From Podocnemis expansa (lineage: Eukaryota; Chordata; Testudines; Podocnemididae): a DNA stretch of 64,000 nucleotides. The notes under the pieces were generated by a model, which did not search any database, was not told where the DNA came from, and saw only the letters and a program-made list of their open reading frames with translations. The stretch covers positions 13,640,912 through 13,704,911 of the forward strand of contig ML681997.1 of the NCBI GenBank assembly GCA_007922195.1. The letters are read 5' to 3'. This document shows positions 16,726-27,439 of the stretch, piece after piece. The first letter of the stretch is position 1; every line of letters starts with the position of its first letter. Position numbers and translations under genes: made by a program.

Positions 16726-17527
16726 TAGGGCTGTCAATTAATCATGGTTAACTCAAGTGATAAAATTAACTTGGTTAACATTAATTATATTAATCATCGT
16801 TTTAATCACACTATTAATTTAAATTTATTATAAATATTTTGGAGGTATTTCAATATTTCGCAATGAATTGATTTCAAAGACAACACAGAATACAAAGAGG
16901 CAGGGCTCACTTTAGAGGACAGTATTTTTATACAAATATTTGCACTGTAAAAAGAGAAACAAAAGAAATAATATTTTTCAGTTCACCTTATACTAGTACT
17001 ATAAGGCAATATCTTTATCATGAAAGTCCAACTTACAGATGCAGACTGAATGAGCTACACATGGAATGCAGATACGTAGCAAAAAGGAAAAAAATCCTAC
17101 ATCATATAAATTGCACTTTCACAATAAAGATCGCCCTAAAGTTCTGGTATGAGGTGAACTGAAAAATACTATTTCTTTTGTTTATCTTTTGTACAGTGCA
17201 AATATTTGTTATCAAAAAATAAAGTGAGCTCTGTGCACTTTGTATTCTATACTGTAACTGACATAGATATATTTAAAAATGTACAAAACAGACAAAATAG
17301 TTAAATAAATGGTATTTTATGACTGTTTAATAGTGTGATTAAAATGGAGATTAATTGAGACTTTTTTTTTAAATCTTGTACTTAATTGTGGTCAATTTTC
17401 TTAATAATTTGTCAATTTCAAAAGGATAGCTGTGTTAGTCTAGTCCAGTTTGTGTGGTACTTTAAGATAAATCAGTTAGTCTTAAAGTGCCACACAACTC
17501 CTTGTTCTTAATAATTTGACATCTCTA
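16726..17527. mobile_element. hAT element, internally deleted, palindromic
   Basis: The ends are TAGGGCTGTCAATTAATC and AATAATTTGACATCTCTA, and the flanking 8-mers are ATAAAAAG and ATAGAAAG (7 of 8). The two halves are inverted copies of each other: CAAATATTTGCACTGTA at about 16934 faces TACAGTGCAAATATTTG at about 17193. I recognise the ends as those of a larger turtle hAT family; this copy lacks the transposase and keeps only the long subterminal arms. A PLE fragment is nested at 17412-17504. Confidence 0.88.
17412..17504. mobile_element. 93-bp foldback PLE insertion with 14-bp duplication
   Basis: The insert begins TCAATTTCAAAAGGATAGC (tail in minus orientation) and ends TGCCACACAACTCCTTG (tail in plus orientation). 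TTCTTAATAATTTG occurs directly before (17398-17411) and after (17505-17518) it, a 14-bp target-site duplication. It sits inside the hAT element at 16726. Confidence 0.9.
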
Positions 17528-17535
17528 ATAGAAAG

Positions 17536-18102
17536 CTTTTAGTCACTCTCTCTATAGGGTTATTGTTTTTGGATTAATAATATTTTGTGTTTGAGTGCAC
17601 ACACCCACAAATGAATACAGTACATATAGAAGATGCCTCAGTGCCTGATTCTTGGACTTTTCATTCTAACTTAAACAATACAGTTTAGACAAATGCAGAG
17701 AGCCTGATGATACATTACATTACAACCCCTTTATGCTGCTCCAGTTATATAGTCAAAGCAAAAAGTAAGTAGATACAGCCCCTGGGAAATAATTCTAGCA
17801 GATATTCTAAGTCGTTTAAAAGCTTTGGGCACTGCTGCAGTCTGGCTATTATTGGCTACCGGAACAATTCCTCAGGGTTCTTGCTAGCAGCCACATGTAA
17901 ATTAGGCTGCCCTAAGGCTGCTCCAATTTAGACTGGTACAGCAGAAGTCCTGAGTGCAATGTATAAAACCATAACGGATCTGAATAGAGCTACCTCAGAC
18001 TCCCCCCGTCAGGAAAGTCGTTTGCCACAACCACGATAGGCTAAAGCAATCCACGCTCTGATCATCAGGCAGGTAATTTGTAAATAAACTAGACAGAAAA
18101 TT
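17536..18102. other. Unique-looking DNA, nothing recognised
   Basis: No ORF with a recognisable domain, splice pair or repeat was seen between the hAT element and the next PLE tail. Confidence 0.4.
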
Positions 18103-18240
18103 TCCAGAGGGGGAGTCATGTCAGTCTAGTCCAGCAAAAAAAAAAAAAACCCAACAAGGACTCCTGTGGCACTTCTAAGGACTAACAAATTTATTTGTCA
18201 CATGAGCTTTCATGGGAGAAGGTCCCACAAAATGTCACAG
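18103..18240 (-). mobile_element. Penelope-like element 3' tail
   Basis: The plus strand shows the complement of a PLE tail: GTCAGTCTAGTCCAGC, an A-run, GGACTCCTGTGGCACTT, GACTAACAAATTTATTT and CATGAGCTTTCATGGGAGAA. Only the tail remains. Confidence 0.8.
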
Positions 18241-18824
18241 TGCATTGTTTGAAGTCTGCGTAGGTCTACTCCATAAAATGCTGGCTGAAGTGAATCATGT
18301 GTGGGCGTAGTTTGTAAATTTGCTAAGCACGCCGGGATCTTTGGAAGAAAGGCACTATATAAATATTAGCCAGGCATCGAGCCCTCGGATTTTTTTTCAT
18401 TTACTTTTGAACTTTCTTTCAGATACAATAGTAAAGGTTCCCAAGAGGTCATGCCTACTAAAAGGAATTTTATCCTTCCCACTCCCCACATCTTCATTCT
18501 GCTACTCCATGAGTCCACCTCTCTTGGAGTAAGCACCTGTCTCTCGGAAAACAATTTAATTGTAATAGGACCACTTCTTCAGCAGCCGGCTGCTGCATAC
18601 AGTCTTCATCTGAGTGTCCCTGGAGTGCTCTCCTTCAGGCAAGGATGCCCAGACTTCCTGGCAGAGAGAGAAGTAAATGTCTACAGAATCTACGATGACA
18701 TAAAAGGACAGATCCGGCATCAGTCATATCCAAAACATTCATTGTTTTCTATCAGAGAATGCACAACTGAGCCCTGTACCAAGGTTTTCTTAGGGTCACC
18801 CTCAAAATGACAACTCAGTTGATT

Positions 18825-19560
18825 TTTTTTAGCATTTTATTAAGGCAAAATTACAATAAAACATTAATACTACAGTATACATTACATATTCAGGGTCCAG
18901 TTAATATTCAAAGAAACTGGTTGAAGGTTCTGGCTTGCTGACTGGAGAGGGCTACTCTGAGTTAATAAGAAAAGTGACCAAATTGTCTCTCTTTGACACT
19001 TCCTGTGTCCATAGTTGGTATAAAAACTTTTCTATTACAAGGACAGTCCATATGTTACTATGCCACAGTTCTACAGGAGAAATCACATTTTTCAAGTAAT
19101 AAGTAATACAAAGCCCCACTTATAACAACGAGTTAATTAGTTGCTCTGTTTAAAATGTACATTTTTTAATGGAGCATTAAGTAAGCAAGTCAGGGAATCT
19201 CTAGGAAGCCAACATTTTATTATAAGATGAATCCCTAATAATTTCCTCCCAAATCTGTTTAATTTTTGGACACAGCCACCACATATATCAGTATGTTCCT
19301 CACTTCACCCCCTCACACACACACTCGTCATCAATAGATTGCCTCTGTAAAAGTTGATGGCTCTTAACTGAAGTCAAATGCCATCAATAAAGGAATTCAT
19401 AAAAAGTTTCCTTTGTGAGTTATGCAAATTGAAGGTGTATTTCCTTTTCCCATGCAGAGACCCATGCAGTTAGATCAGTTTCTTTGTCCATAGCCTCCTG
19501 TATTTTCTCTGTCCCTTTGAATGTTTAATACAGCTTTTTGGTAGTTGGTTTGTATTTGAA
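18825..19560 (-). mobile_element. L1-clade LINE fragment, ORF2 C-terminus
   Basis: With frameshifts, the minus strand reads peptides typical of the L1 ORF2 end: MDKETDLTAWVSAWEKEI and FYEFLYWWHLTSVK near 19370-19500, then a WWLCPKIKQIWEEI-like stretch near 19245-19290. The W-W-x-C-P-K-I pattern follows the reverse transcriptase in L1 ORF2. The copy is decayed. A T-rich block at 18827 marks a possible poly(A) 3' end. Confidence 0.65.
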
Positions 19561-20154
19561 TTACACATTATTCCATACTTTATGGGCCCGGTTCCCCCTT
19601 CACTTACTTCAGTTTTATACTGATATAGCCATATTGCTGGCTCCTAATTCAGTGGTGGCCGTGAGGAGAATCAGGTCCCCTACATATGGCAAGTAGTATC
19701 TCCAGAAGTTTCGTATACCAACATTTACATTACATCCTGCTCTATTACATCTAGCAAGATGCCCCAATCCTGCAAACACTAACAGCACACAAGTCACCCC
19801 ATTGAACTGAAGAGAGCTGGTCACCTGCACAAGTGTTTGCAGCACTGGCCTTAAAGGTGGGATCCACAATGCCAGTTAGGCAGGTAAGTGCCAGTAGGTG
19901 CCTAAACTCATTCAACACCAAAGCTTTTGAAAGTAAAAGTTCTCAGGTGCCTCTGACCATGCATATTGCAGTCACCTTCTAAGCACCCTGATGCCTCTCT
20001 CTCGTCTTCTGCCTCAGCCCCAGAGCATGCCCCAAACTGAGGGAAGATGGGCAGTCAGCTTCCTGATCTAGTAGGTGTGGTCAGAGGCTGCTTACTAGAG
20101 CAGGTTCTGTTCACAATCCAACCTAGAGGAGAAGGACAGGTCCTTCCATAGAGG

Positions 20155-20475
20155 AGACCCTGGCAGTCACCTAGGGTGCCAACAATTAGGGGCCACCAAG
20201 GGCTGGGCTGGGGCCAGCGAGCCTATCTTGCCCTGCTCCGCTCCCTGTCCATGGAGCCACTCCCTGGCTGGAGCCAGACCCCTGCCCACAGCTGGACCCC
20301 AGCAGCACTGCTGCTCCCTGCCCCATGGCCAGATCCCCAGCTGGGGCTGGATCCCAGCAGCAGCACCACTCCCTAACCATAGCCAGATCCTGGCAGTGGT
20401 GCCACTTTGCTGGGGGCTGCGGGGGGTACCAAAATCACTGTCGTCCTAGGGCAGCAAAAAACCTTGCCCTGGCCC
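20155..20475. mobile_element. Probable hAT MITE
   Basis: CATAGAGG at 20147-20154 and TATAGAGG at 20476-20483 flank 321 bp of G- and C-rich sequence. Imperfect inverted ends contain GGCAGTCACCTAGGGTGCC and (complement) TTGCTGCCCTAGGACGACAG. The end sequence is not a clean CAGGG, so the family is uncertain. Confidence 0.6.
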
Positions 20476-20874
20476 TATAGAGGAAAATCCACTTTATAGC
20501 ATTTAATCCAGAGGTGAGAGCCCTGAGTGGAGAGTGGGAGATGCTGGGTTAGATCCCCACTGTCTGCCAGAGCATGGGATATTCTGGCATGAGACACCCT
20601 CTTCTCTCTGCCCAACAACTATTCTAAACACAAGGGGGGCAAGGGAAAGAATGGGAATGGCTCTGAAGCCTATTGATTAGAGTCATCCACCAGGGAGAGG
20701 GAGACCCCAGCTGCAGGCCTCCCCTGCTCCAACCCCTCATTATTTACCAAGACAGCAGCGGCTTCAACAGGAGAGACTGAGGCAGCCCCACATCAGAATC
20801 CTCCTTCAGTTCAACCTAAGTATCCAGCTGAGTGCTTTAACCATTGGGCTAAGAGTTATAAAGTGGGTGGTAGC

Positions 20875-22597
20875 AATACAATTTCAAAAGGGATAGCCGT
20901 GTTAGTCTAGTCCAGTAAAAAAAAAACAACAAGGAGTTGTGTGGCACTTTAAGACTAACAGATTTATTTTTTGCATGAGCTTTCGTGGGAGAAGATCCCA
21001 CTTCCTCAGATGCAACCATGCATGATGAGTACCACCTCTTCCTGCATCGTGTGGAGCAAGACAAGCACCTCACTTGTGCCCTCGCACCCATCATGCTGGC
21101 TTGTGTGAAGCCCATTTTTGTGGGTGGGTCAGTTGGTCTCAGTCTCACACACACACACGCTGATGCCTGTAACTGGTCTGTATTGCCTACAGGAGATTTT
21201 GCTCCCTACCTAGCTCTTCCCTCCAGCTCTTTCCCCAGGTAAGCTCTTAAACCTGGCTCTGTTTATACAAGAATCAGGTGATCCCTCTCACATGAGGCTC
21301 ATACTGTAATCTGGGCTGGTTTAGTCCCAGGCTCTCCAGCTCAGGGACAATCCATCCTGTACAGCACCTTACACAGCTTTGTGGGTCGTAGTGTTCCTAT
21401 GATGTTTGAGGCACCTAAAAATTAGGCTCTGTGATGGTCAGCATTGCAGTGTGCCTAAATCCCTTTGTGAATCCCGGCTTCTCTAACAGACTGATTAATG
21501 AGACCTGCTAAAAGCCCCAATATAATTTGAGGGGAAGGAACTGAAAAAAGTGGGATTTTCTCCCACAAAAGATCATGCAATAAATAAGATTTGTTAGTCT
21601 TTAAGTGCCACAGAACTCCTTGCTTGTTTTACTGAACTAACCTAACATGGCTGCCCCTTTGGAATTCCACAGTGCTAATATGTTTAAGCTCCATGATTTA
21701 AAACCTGTAGAACCAGAACTTCAGCAAGTCAGACCTCGGCAACAGATCACTTAGGACCTACCGCCTATTCTAAAAGATGATCCCTCTCTCTCTCAAGCCT
21801 TAGGAGACAGACCTCTCCTTGCTTATAGGCAGCCCCCTAATCTTAAACAGATTCTCATCAGCAACTACAGATCTAACAACAGAAACATTGAAGCAGGCGC
21901 ACACCCCTGCAACAAACCACACTGCCAAGTCTGCCCACATATCTGCACAACAGATACCATCATAGGTCCTAATCAAGCCTGCTACTCCATCAAAGGCTCA
22001 TTTACTAATGTGATCTATGCCATCATGTGCAAGAAATGCCCCAACACCTTATATATTGGACAAACAGGACGATCGCTGCGCAAGAGGCTGAATGAGCACA
22101 GAGCTGATATCAGAAATCAAAGAACAAAGAAACCAGTTGCTGAGCACTTCCATCTTCCTAATCACTCGATGACTGATTTGTTAACGACTGTTGTTAGAGA
22201 TGTAGCTGGGACATCAAGACTTCAAAGAGAAACAGCTGAACTCGAATTAATATGCAAGCTAAATTCTGTGAAAGCAGGACTTAATCAAGACTATGGGTTC
22301 TCTTCCCATTACAAAAGGTAATCTGACTGCAGGCTTCCCATAGTTTGAACCTAACAACTGCTCTGATTTGCTGTTACTGTATGACCTGATCCTATGTTTT
22401 ACATCCCCTTGCATTTAGTTTCATTCCTTTCTGTAAGTTCACCCATCTTTGAAGCATCTGAGGAAGTGGGATCTTCTCCCACGAAAGCTCATGCAAAAAA
22501 TAAATCTGTTAGTCTTAAAGTGCCACACAACTCCTTGTTGTTCTTTTACTGGACTAGACTAACACGGCTAGCCCTTTTGAAATTGGTCTGTATTGCC
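20875..22597 (+). mobile_element. Compound Penelope-like element with inverted tails
   Basis: A PLE tail in minus orientation lies at 20883-21012. A second tail (plus) lies at 21545-21663. A 5'-truncated PLE body follows at 21664-22449, and its own plus-oriented tail at 22450-22583. The outer tails are inverted copies of about 130 bp that look over 95 percent identical; the likeness runs on into GCAATAC/GTATTGC outside them. TGGTCTGTATTGCC also occurs directly at 21174-21187 and 22584-22597. Between 21013 and 21544 the sequence is not obviously PLE. Confidence 0.8.
21755..22321 (+). pseudogene. PLE polyprotein C-terminus, GIY-YIG endonuclease domain (truncated)
   Basis: Penelope-like retroelements encode a reverse transcriptase joined to a C-terminal GIY-YIG nuclease that is thought to nick the target for integration. 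This frame is open from after TAG at 21752-21754 to 22321. It shows a cysteine-rich linker (CNKPHCQVCPHIC), then VIYAIMCKKCPNTLYIGQTG with the YIG core, then the helix SLRKRLNEHRADIR with the expected Arg and His. The reverse transcriptase part is missing. A 12-nt deletion, relative to the usual family sequence as I recall it, lies just before the VIYA strand. The nuclease module itself is unbroken, so the copy is fairly young. Confidence 0.85.
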
Positions 22598-23610
22598 CTA
22601 TGGAGCTGCATCGATTTATAGCAGCTGAGGAGCCGGGTCTATATTGTCTCACTTTACAATACAATGTACATTTATAGTGATTTTATATTCCTATTTTGCT
22701 AGTCTGACATTTAATATTAGTACTCTGATATTTAGTAAAATAAAATCTAATCTGCATTAGCAGTTTTTGCAAGATACATGTGTTACTCTTCATTGAATTC
22801 ATTCTCCCTGATATTCCATGAAAGATAGAACTTGATGGTTTTCTTTTTATCATGCAATCTAAATCACAATTCTCTTTTTAAATTAAGTCTTTCATAACCT
22901 CAGGAAAAAAATATCAATCTGAGAGTGGTGCTGGTCCCTTTTTATAATGTTTCATCTAGGATTTGTGCAGTATAAATCTTTCTGGGAAAGAATTTTAAAA
23001 GTGTGTTTTAAGGATCGGTTCTATTGGGCAGCTGTAAACAATAAGCACAGCAGTGAAGATGAAGATAGCATACTGTTGGTTGAGAGTAGGTCAAGGATAT
23101 ATTGTTATATTATGTGGTATGTTAAATAGGAGCCACCTACTGTAACCGAGAGTTATTTCGCTTCTATGTTTAAAGAAACTATTCTTCATTGAAAGTTGAT
23201 TAGTTTCATAAAGGAAGCAGCAGGTTTTGTGGTTTTCTTCATGTGAGGAGAAAAAGGACAGGCGGTCATGAGCCCAAGTTGCTCTCTCTACTGATGAATT
23301 GACTTCCTGTGTGATAGGTGAGTTTCTCATGCTAGAGTTTGTAAGTGCATGTAATTGATAAAACCCGAAACTCTGCCTGAATATGCAGCTGCTGTGAGAT
23401 GAAAGGGAGTGAGGGGTCACAAGTTAATCTCCAGCCTGTTGGCCAGGTGGTTCTGCTGTCCCACCTCTGATGCAGAGGACTTCCTGGATCTAAGCTAGTG
23501 CTGCTCATGGGATCCTTCCACTAGTCCAGCACCAATAGTCTCCTCAATTCAGAGCCAGCACAGATCTGCTTTAGGCAGGCTGAGGATTGTAGAGGTCCCA
23601 ACACACAGCC
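22598..23610. other. AT-rich DNA, nothing recognised
   Basis: Short open frames on both strands (about 60-110 codons) have no recognisable motif or splice signals. Confidence 0.4.
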
Positions 23611-24149
23611 ATTCATAGACTCATAGACTCTAAGGTCAGAAGAAACCAATATGATCATCTAGTCTGATCTCCTGCACACTGCAGGCCATAAAACCTCACC
23701 AACCCACTCCTACAATGAGCCTCAAACCCATGGCCGAGCTATTAAAGTCCTCAAATCATGATTTAAAGACTTTAATACAGAGAATCAACCTGCAAGTGAG
23801 CCATGCCCAATGCTACAGGGGAAGGCAAAAAACCGCCAGCGCCCAAGCCAATCTGCCCAGAGGGAAAATTTCTTCCCAACCCCAGATATGGCAGTCAGTT
23901 AAAGCCTGAGCATGAAGGCAAGTCCATGACAGCCAGTCAAGAAGAACTTCTCTGTAATAACTCACAAGCCACCCCATCTAATGCCCCTTCCCATGTCACT
24001 ATCATACCCATCACCAGTAGTAAAAGACAGACAATGGCCAAGCTACACTGTCCATCATATCATTCCCTCCATAAACTTATCAAGCTCGGTTTTGAAGGCA
24101 GCTAATGTTTTTGCCCCCACCACTTCCCTTGATAGACTATTCCAGAACT

Positions 24150-24788
24150 TTACTCCTCTGATGGTAGGAATCTGCATCTAATTTCAAGCCTAAATTTTCT
24201 GAAGGACAGTTTGTATCCATTTGTTCTTGTGCCCACATTGGCACTGTATTCAAATAATTCCTCTCCCTCCCTTGTATTTATCCCTCTAATGTATTTATAA
24301 AGAGAAATCATATCTCCTCTCAGCCTTCTTTTGGTCAGACTAAACAAACCAAGCTCTTTAAGTTGCCTCTCACAGGGAAGATATTCAATTTCACAAATCA
24401 TCCTTGTAGCCCTTCTTTGCACCTGTTCCAGTTTGACTTCATCTTTCTTAAACATGGGTGACCAGAACTGTACACAATATTCCAAGTGAAGTCGCACCAG
24501 CGCCTTGTATAATACCTCCCTATCACTACTGGAAATACCCCTTCTGATGCACCCCAGGACCACATTAGCTTTTTTCACTGCCACATCGCATTGGCTACTC
24601 ATTGTCATTCTGTGATCAACCAGTATGCCCAGGTCCTTCTCCTCCCCTGTCACTTCCAGCTGATGCATTCCCAACTTATAAGAAAAATTCCTGTTATTTG
24701 TCCCTAAGTGTATAACCTTGCACTTCCCTTTGTTGAATTTCATCCTATTTCTAATGCTCCACTTTACAAGGTCATCCAAATCATTCAA
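24150..24788 (-). pseudogene. CR1 ORF2 reverse transcriptase C-terminal remnant
   Basis: The 212-residue frame starts MNDLDDLVKWSIRNRMKFN and includes KCKVIHLGTN, GCIRRGISSSDREVLYKALV and EQVQRRATRMICEIEYL, all typical of the thumb and C-terminal part of CR1 ORF2. Just upstream, in another frame, are SGVPQGSILGP and the catalytic-site remnant FADDT, so a frameshift separates the palm from this part. It cannot encode a working enzyme. Confidence 0.9.
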
Positions 24789-25085
24789 TATGCTATCCCG
24801 ATCCTCCTCTATATTGGCAATACCTCCCAGCCGGTGTCGTCTGCAAACTTAATTAGCACATCCCCACTTTTTGTGCCAAGGTCAGTAACAAAGAGATTGA
24901 ATAAGATGGGTCCCAGGACCAATCCTTGGGGAACTCCACTAGTAACCTCCTTTCAGTTAGACAGTTCACCTTTCAGTATGACCCTCTGTAATCTCCCTTG
25001 TAACCAGTTCTTTATCCACATTTCTATTTTCATATTAATCTCCATCTTTCCCCATTTAACTAATAATTCCCTGTGTGGAACTGTA

Positions 25086-25292
25086 TCAAATGCCTTGCTG
25101 AAATTTAAGTGAATTCCCTTTATCCAAAAAATCTGTTATCTTCTCAAAAAAGATCAGGTTGGTCTGACATGATCTACCTTTTGTAAAGCCGTGTTGTATT
25201 TTATCGCAGTTACCATTCTCCTCAATATCCTTATGTACCTTCTCCTTCAAAATTTTCTCCAAGACCTTGCATACTGCTGAGACCATAGACTC
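25086..25292 (-). pseudogene. CR1 ORF2 reverse transcriptase N-terminal remnant
   Basis: The translation includes VCKVLEKILKEKVHKDIEE and QHGFTKGRSCQTNLI, the conserved fingers region of CR1 reverse transcriptase. It is the 5'-most piece of the copy; the endonuclease domain is missing through 5' truncation. Confidence 0.85.
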
Positions 25293-25380
25293 AGTCCATA
25301 GACTCATAGACTAAGTTCAGAAAGGGCCATCACAATCATCTAGTCTGACCTCCTGCACATTGCACACCATAGAATCTCAC

Positions 25381-26541
25381 CCTATTCTGAAAACCTACTG
25401 ATCGGTATAGTCACCTACATCCCTCAAGCTTTCACCCAAAACACACCACATGATCCATTGTCTACAGCCAAGCCGTAAGATATAACCACATTTTCTCTGA
25501 TCCCTCAGACAGAGACAGACCACTTCAGGATCTCTCTACCAAGCATTCTTAAAACTAAAGCACCAATGTGCGGAAGTGAAGAAACAGACTGACAGAACCA
25601 GGCAGGTACCCTGAAGTCAACTACTACAGGAGAAGCCCAAGGAAGAAAATATCAGAACACTTCTAGTCATCACCAACAACCCCCAAGTGAGACCTCTACA
25701 GCAGATCCTCAGGGATCTACAGCCTGTTCTACAAGATAATCCCTCACTCCATTGAGCCTTGGGAGACAGACCTCTCCTCACTTACAGACAGCTCCCCAAC
25801 CTTAGACAGTTACTTACCGGCAAAGACAGACCTAACAACAGAACCATTAAAGCAGGCACATATCCCTGCAACAAACCATGCTGCCAGCTTTGCCCACATA
25901 TCTGCACAAAAGACTCTATTACAGGACCTAATAAAACCAGCTACTCCATCAAAGGCTCATTTGCCTGCTCTTCCAACAATGTGATTCATACTATCATGTG
26001 CCAGAAAAGCCCCTCTGCGCTATATATTGGACAAACAGGACAGTCTCTGCGTAAAAGAATAAATGGATACAAATCTGACATCAGAAGTCACAACATTCTA
26101 AAACCAGTGGGTCAGCATTTCAATCTTTGTGATCATGCCATTAATGATTTGCTAATTGCAGTGTTCACACAGGTGAGCACTAGACCAAGGCTTCAAAGAG
26201 AAGCTGCTGAAACTGAATTTTATTTGCAAATTCAGTTGCATTGCTTCAGGACCTAATAGGCCCATTGGATTTGTCTCTCATTACAACAGGTGATTTGACC
26301 TTATCTCTCTCTGCTGTTTCCCAGTGTTTGAATCTTTACAACTGTTTTGATTTGCTGTTACAGTGCGACCTGTTCTCATGACTTACACTTCCCTGCATTT
26401 ATTTCCTCCCATTCTGTAAGTTCCACCATCTTCAAAACATCTGACAAAGCTCATGCAATAAATATGTTTGTTAGTCTTTAAGTGCCACAGGACTCCTTGT
26501 TTGTTTTACTGAACCAGACTAACATGACTGCCCCTTTGGAT
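25381..26541 (+). mobile_element. Penelope-like element, 5'-truncated, inside CR1
   Basis: The copy starts in the reverse transcriptase C-terminal region (TCAAGCTTTCACCCAAAACA, GATCCATTGTCTACAGCCAAG). It continues through the linker and GIY-YIG domain and ends with the tail TTTGTTAGTCTTTAAGTGCC and AACATGACTGCCCCTTTGG. It is longer than the copy at 20875. Short similar sequences (TCTCACCC, ACTCACTC) at the two junctions could be a target-site duplication. Confidence 0.85.
25759..26256 (+). pseudogene. PLE GIY-YIG endonuclease domain remnant
   Basis: The frame includes GDRPLLTYRQLPNLRQLL, the cysteine cluster CNKPCCQLCPHIC, VIHTIMCQKSPSALYIGQTG and SLRKRINGYKSDIR. Against the copy at 21755, Tyr of the first nuclease strand is His (VIHT) and the helix His is Tyr (NGYKSD). 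Both are likely inactivating. A stop (TGA) lies just upstream and the C-terminus is scrambled after FYLQIQ. This copy is older. Confidence 0.85.
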
Positions 26542-27379
26542 CTTCACAGAACTCACTCAATCACTCCTGTAATTGATCCATACTGCTGGCTGAGTTACTG
26601 GAGTCCACAAATCATGATTTAAAAACTTCAGGTTACAGAGAATTCACCATTTACACTAGTATAAACCTGCAAGTGACCCATATCTCACTCTGGAGAGGAA
26701 GATGACACCACCACCAGATCTTTGCCAGCATAACCTGCAGGAAAAATCCTTCCCAACCCCGACTACAGTGATCAGTTAAACTCTGAACATGTGGGCAAGA
26801 GCCACCATCCAGGCACCTAGGAAAGAATATTCTATAGAAACTCAGAGCCCCCTAGTCTAGTGTCCCATGACTGGCCACTCCAGATATTCACTGCTAAGAA
26901 TCACCATTGTAGGCAGTCCCATCATACCATCCTCTCCATAAACCTGTCAAGCTCAGTACTGAAGCCCATTAGGCTTTTTACCTTTATTGCTTCCCTTGGA
27001 AGGCTGTTCCAGAATTTCTGTCTTCAGACAGTTAGAAACCTTTGTCTAATTTCAAGTCTAAACTTGTTGGTGGCCAGTTTATATTCATTTGTTCTTGTAG
27101 CCATATTGGTCCTTAACTTAAATAAAAACTCCTCTCCCTCCCTGTTATTTATCCTTCTGATGTATTTATAGCAAGCAGTCATATCTCTCCTCAGCCCTTC
27201 TTTTGGTTAACTAAACAAGTCAAGCTCCTTGGTTCTCATCTCATAAGGTAGGTTTTCCATTCCTCACATAATTCTAGAAGCCCTTCTCTACACCTATTCC
27301 AGTTTGAATTCATTTTTCTTAAACATAGGAGACCAGAACTGCACACAGTATTCCAGATGGGGGTCTCAGCATGCAAGCA

Positions 27380-27421
27380 TGCATGCACACGCGCGCGCAT
27401 ACACACACACACACACCACAG
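27380..27421. repeat. Short (CA)n/(CG)n microsatellite
   Basis: Alternating purine-pyrimidine sequence: CATGCATGCACAC, then CGCGCGCGCA, then an ACACAC run. Confidence 0.9.
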
Positions 27422-27439
27422 CATAGGGTGTGTGTAACA

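Larger units (their letters stand above)
23611..25292 (-). mobile_element. CR1 LINE, 3' UTR to mid reverse transcriptase
   Basis: The plus strand begins with the complement of a CR1 3' end (TTCATAGACTCATAGACTC, ATCTAGTCTGATCTCCTGC). It runs through the 3'UTR into ORF2 read on the minus strand. The ORF2 remnant ends near 25292, directly next to the 3' end of another CR1 copy. Frames are broken between 24788 and 25086. Confidence 0.92.
25293..27366 (-). mobile_element. CR1 LINE 3' portion, split by a PLE
   Basis: The 3' end (CCATAGACTCATAGACTAAG) lies at 25297. The CR1 3'UTR breaks off after CTCACCC at about 25381 and resumes at about 26542 with CACTCAATCACTCCTG. It then runs into ORF2 C-terminal sequence until about 27366. 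The interrupting segment is the PLE at 25381-26541. Confidence 0.88.

Noticed and set aside
21192..21239. Possible short exon between TACAG and CAG|GTAAGC
   Set aside because: Two frames were read: one has a stop, the other gives an unremarkable Ser/Leu-rich peptide; no matching gene is known.
27380..27421. Possible CRISPR-like or functional repeat
   Set aside because: It is a simple dinucleotide microsatellite, and the genome is a vertebrate one.
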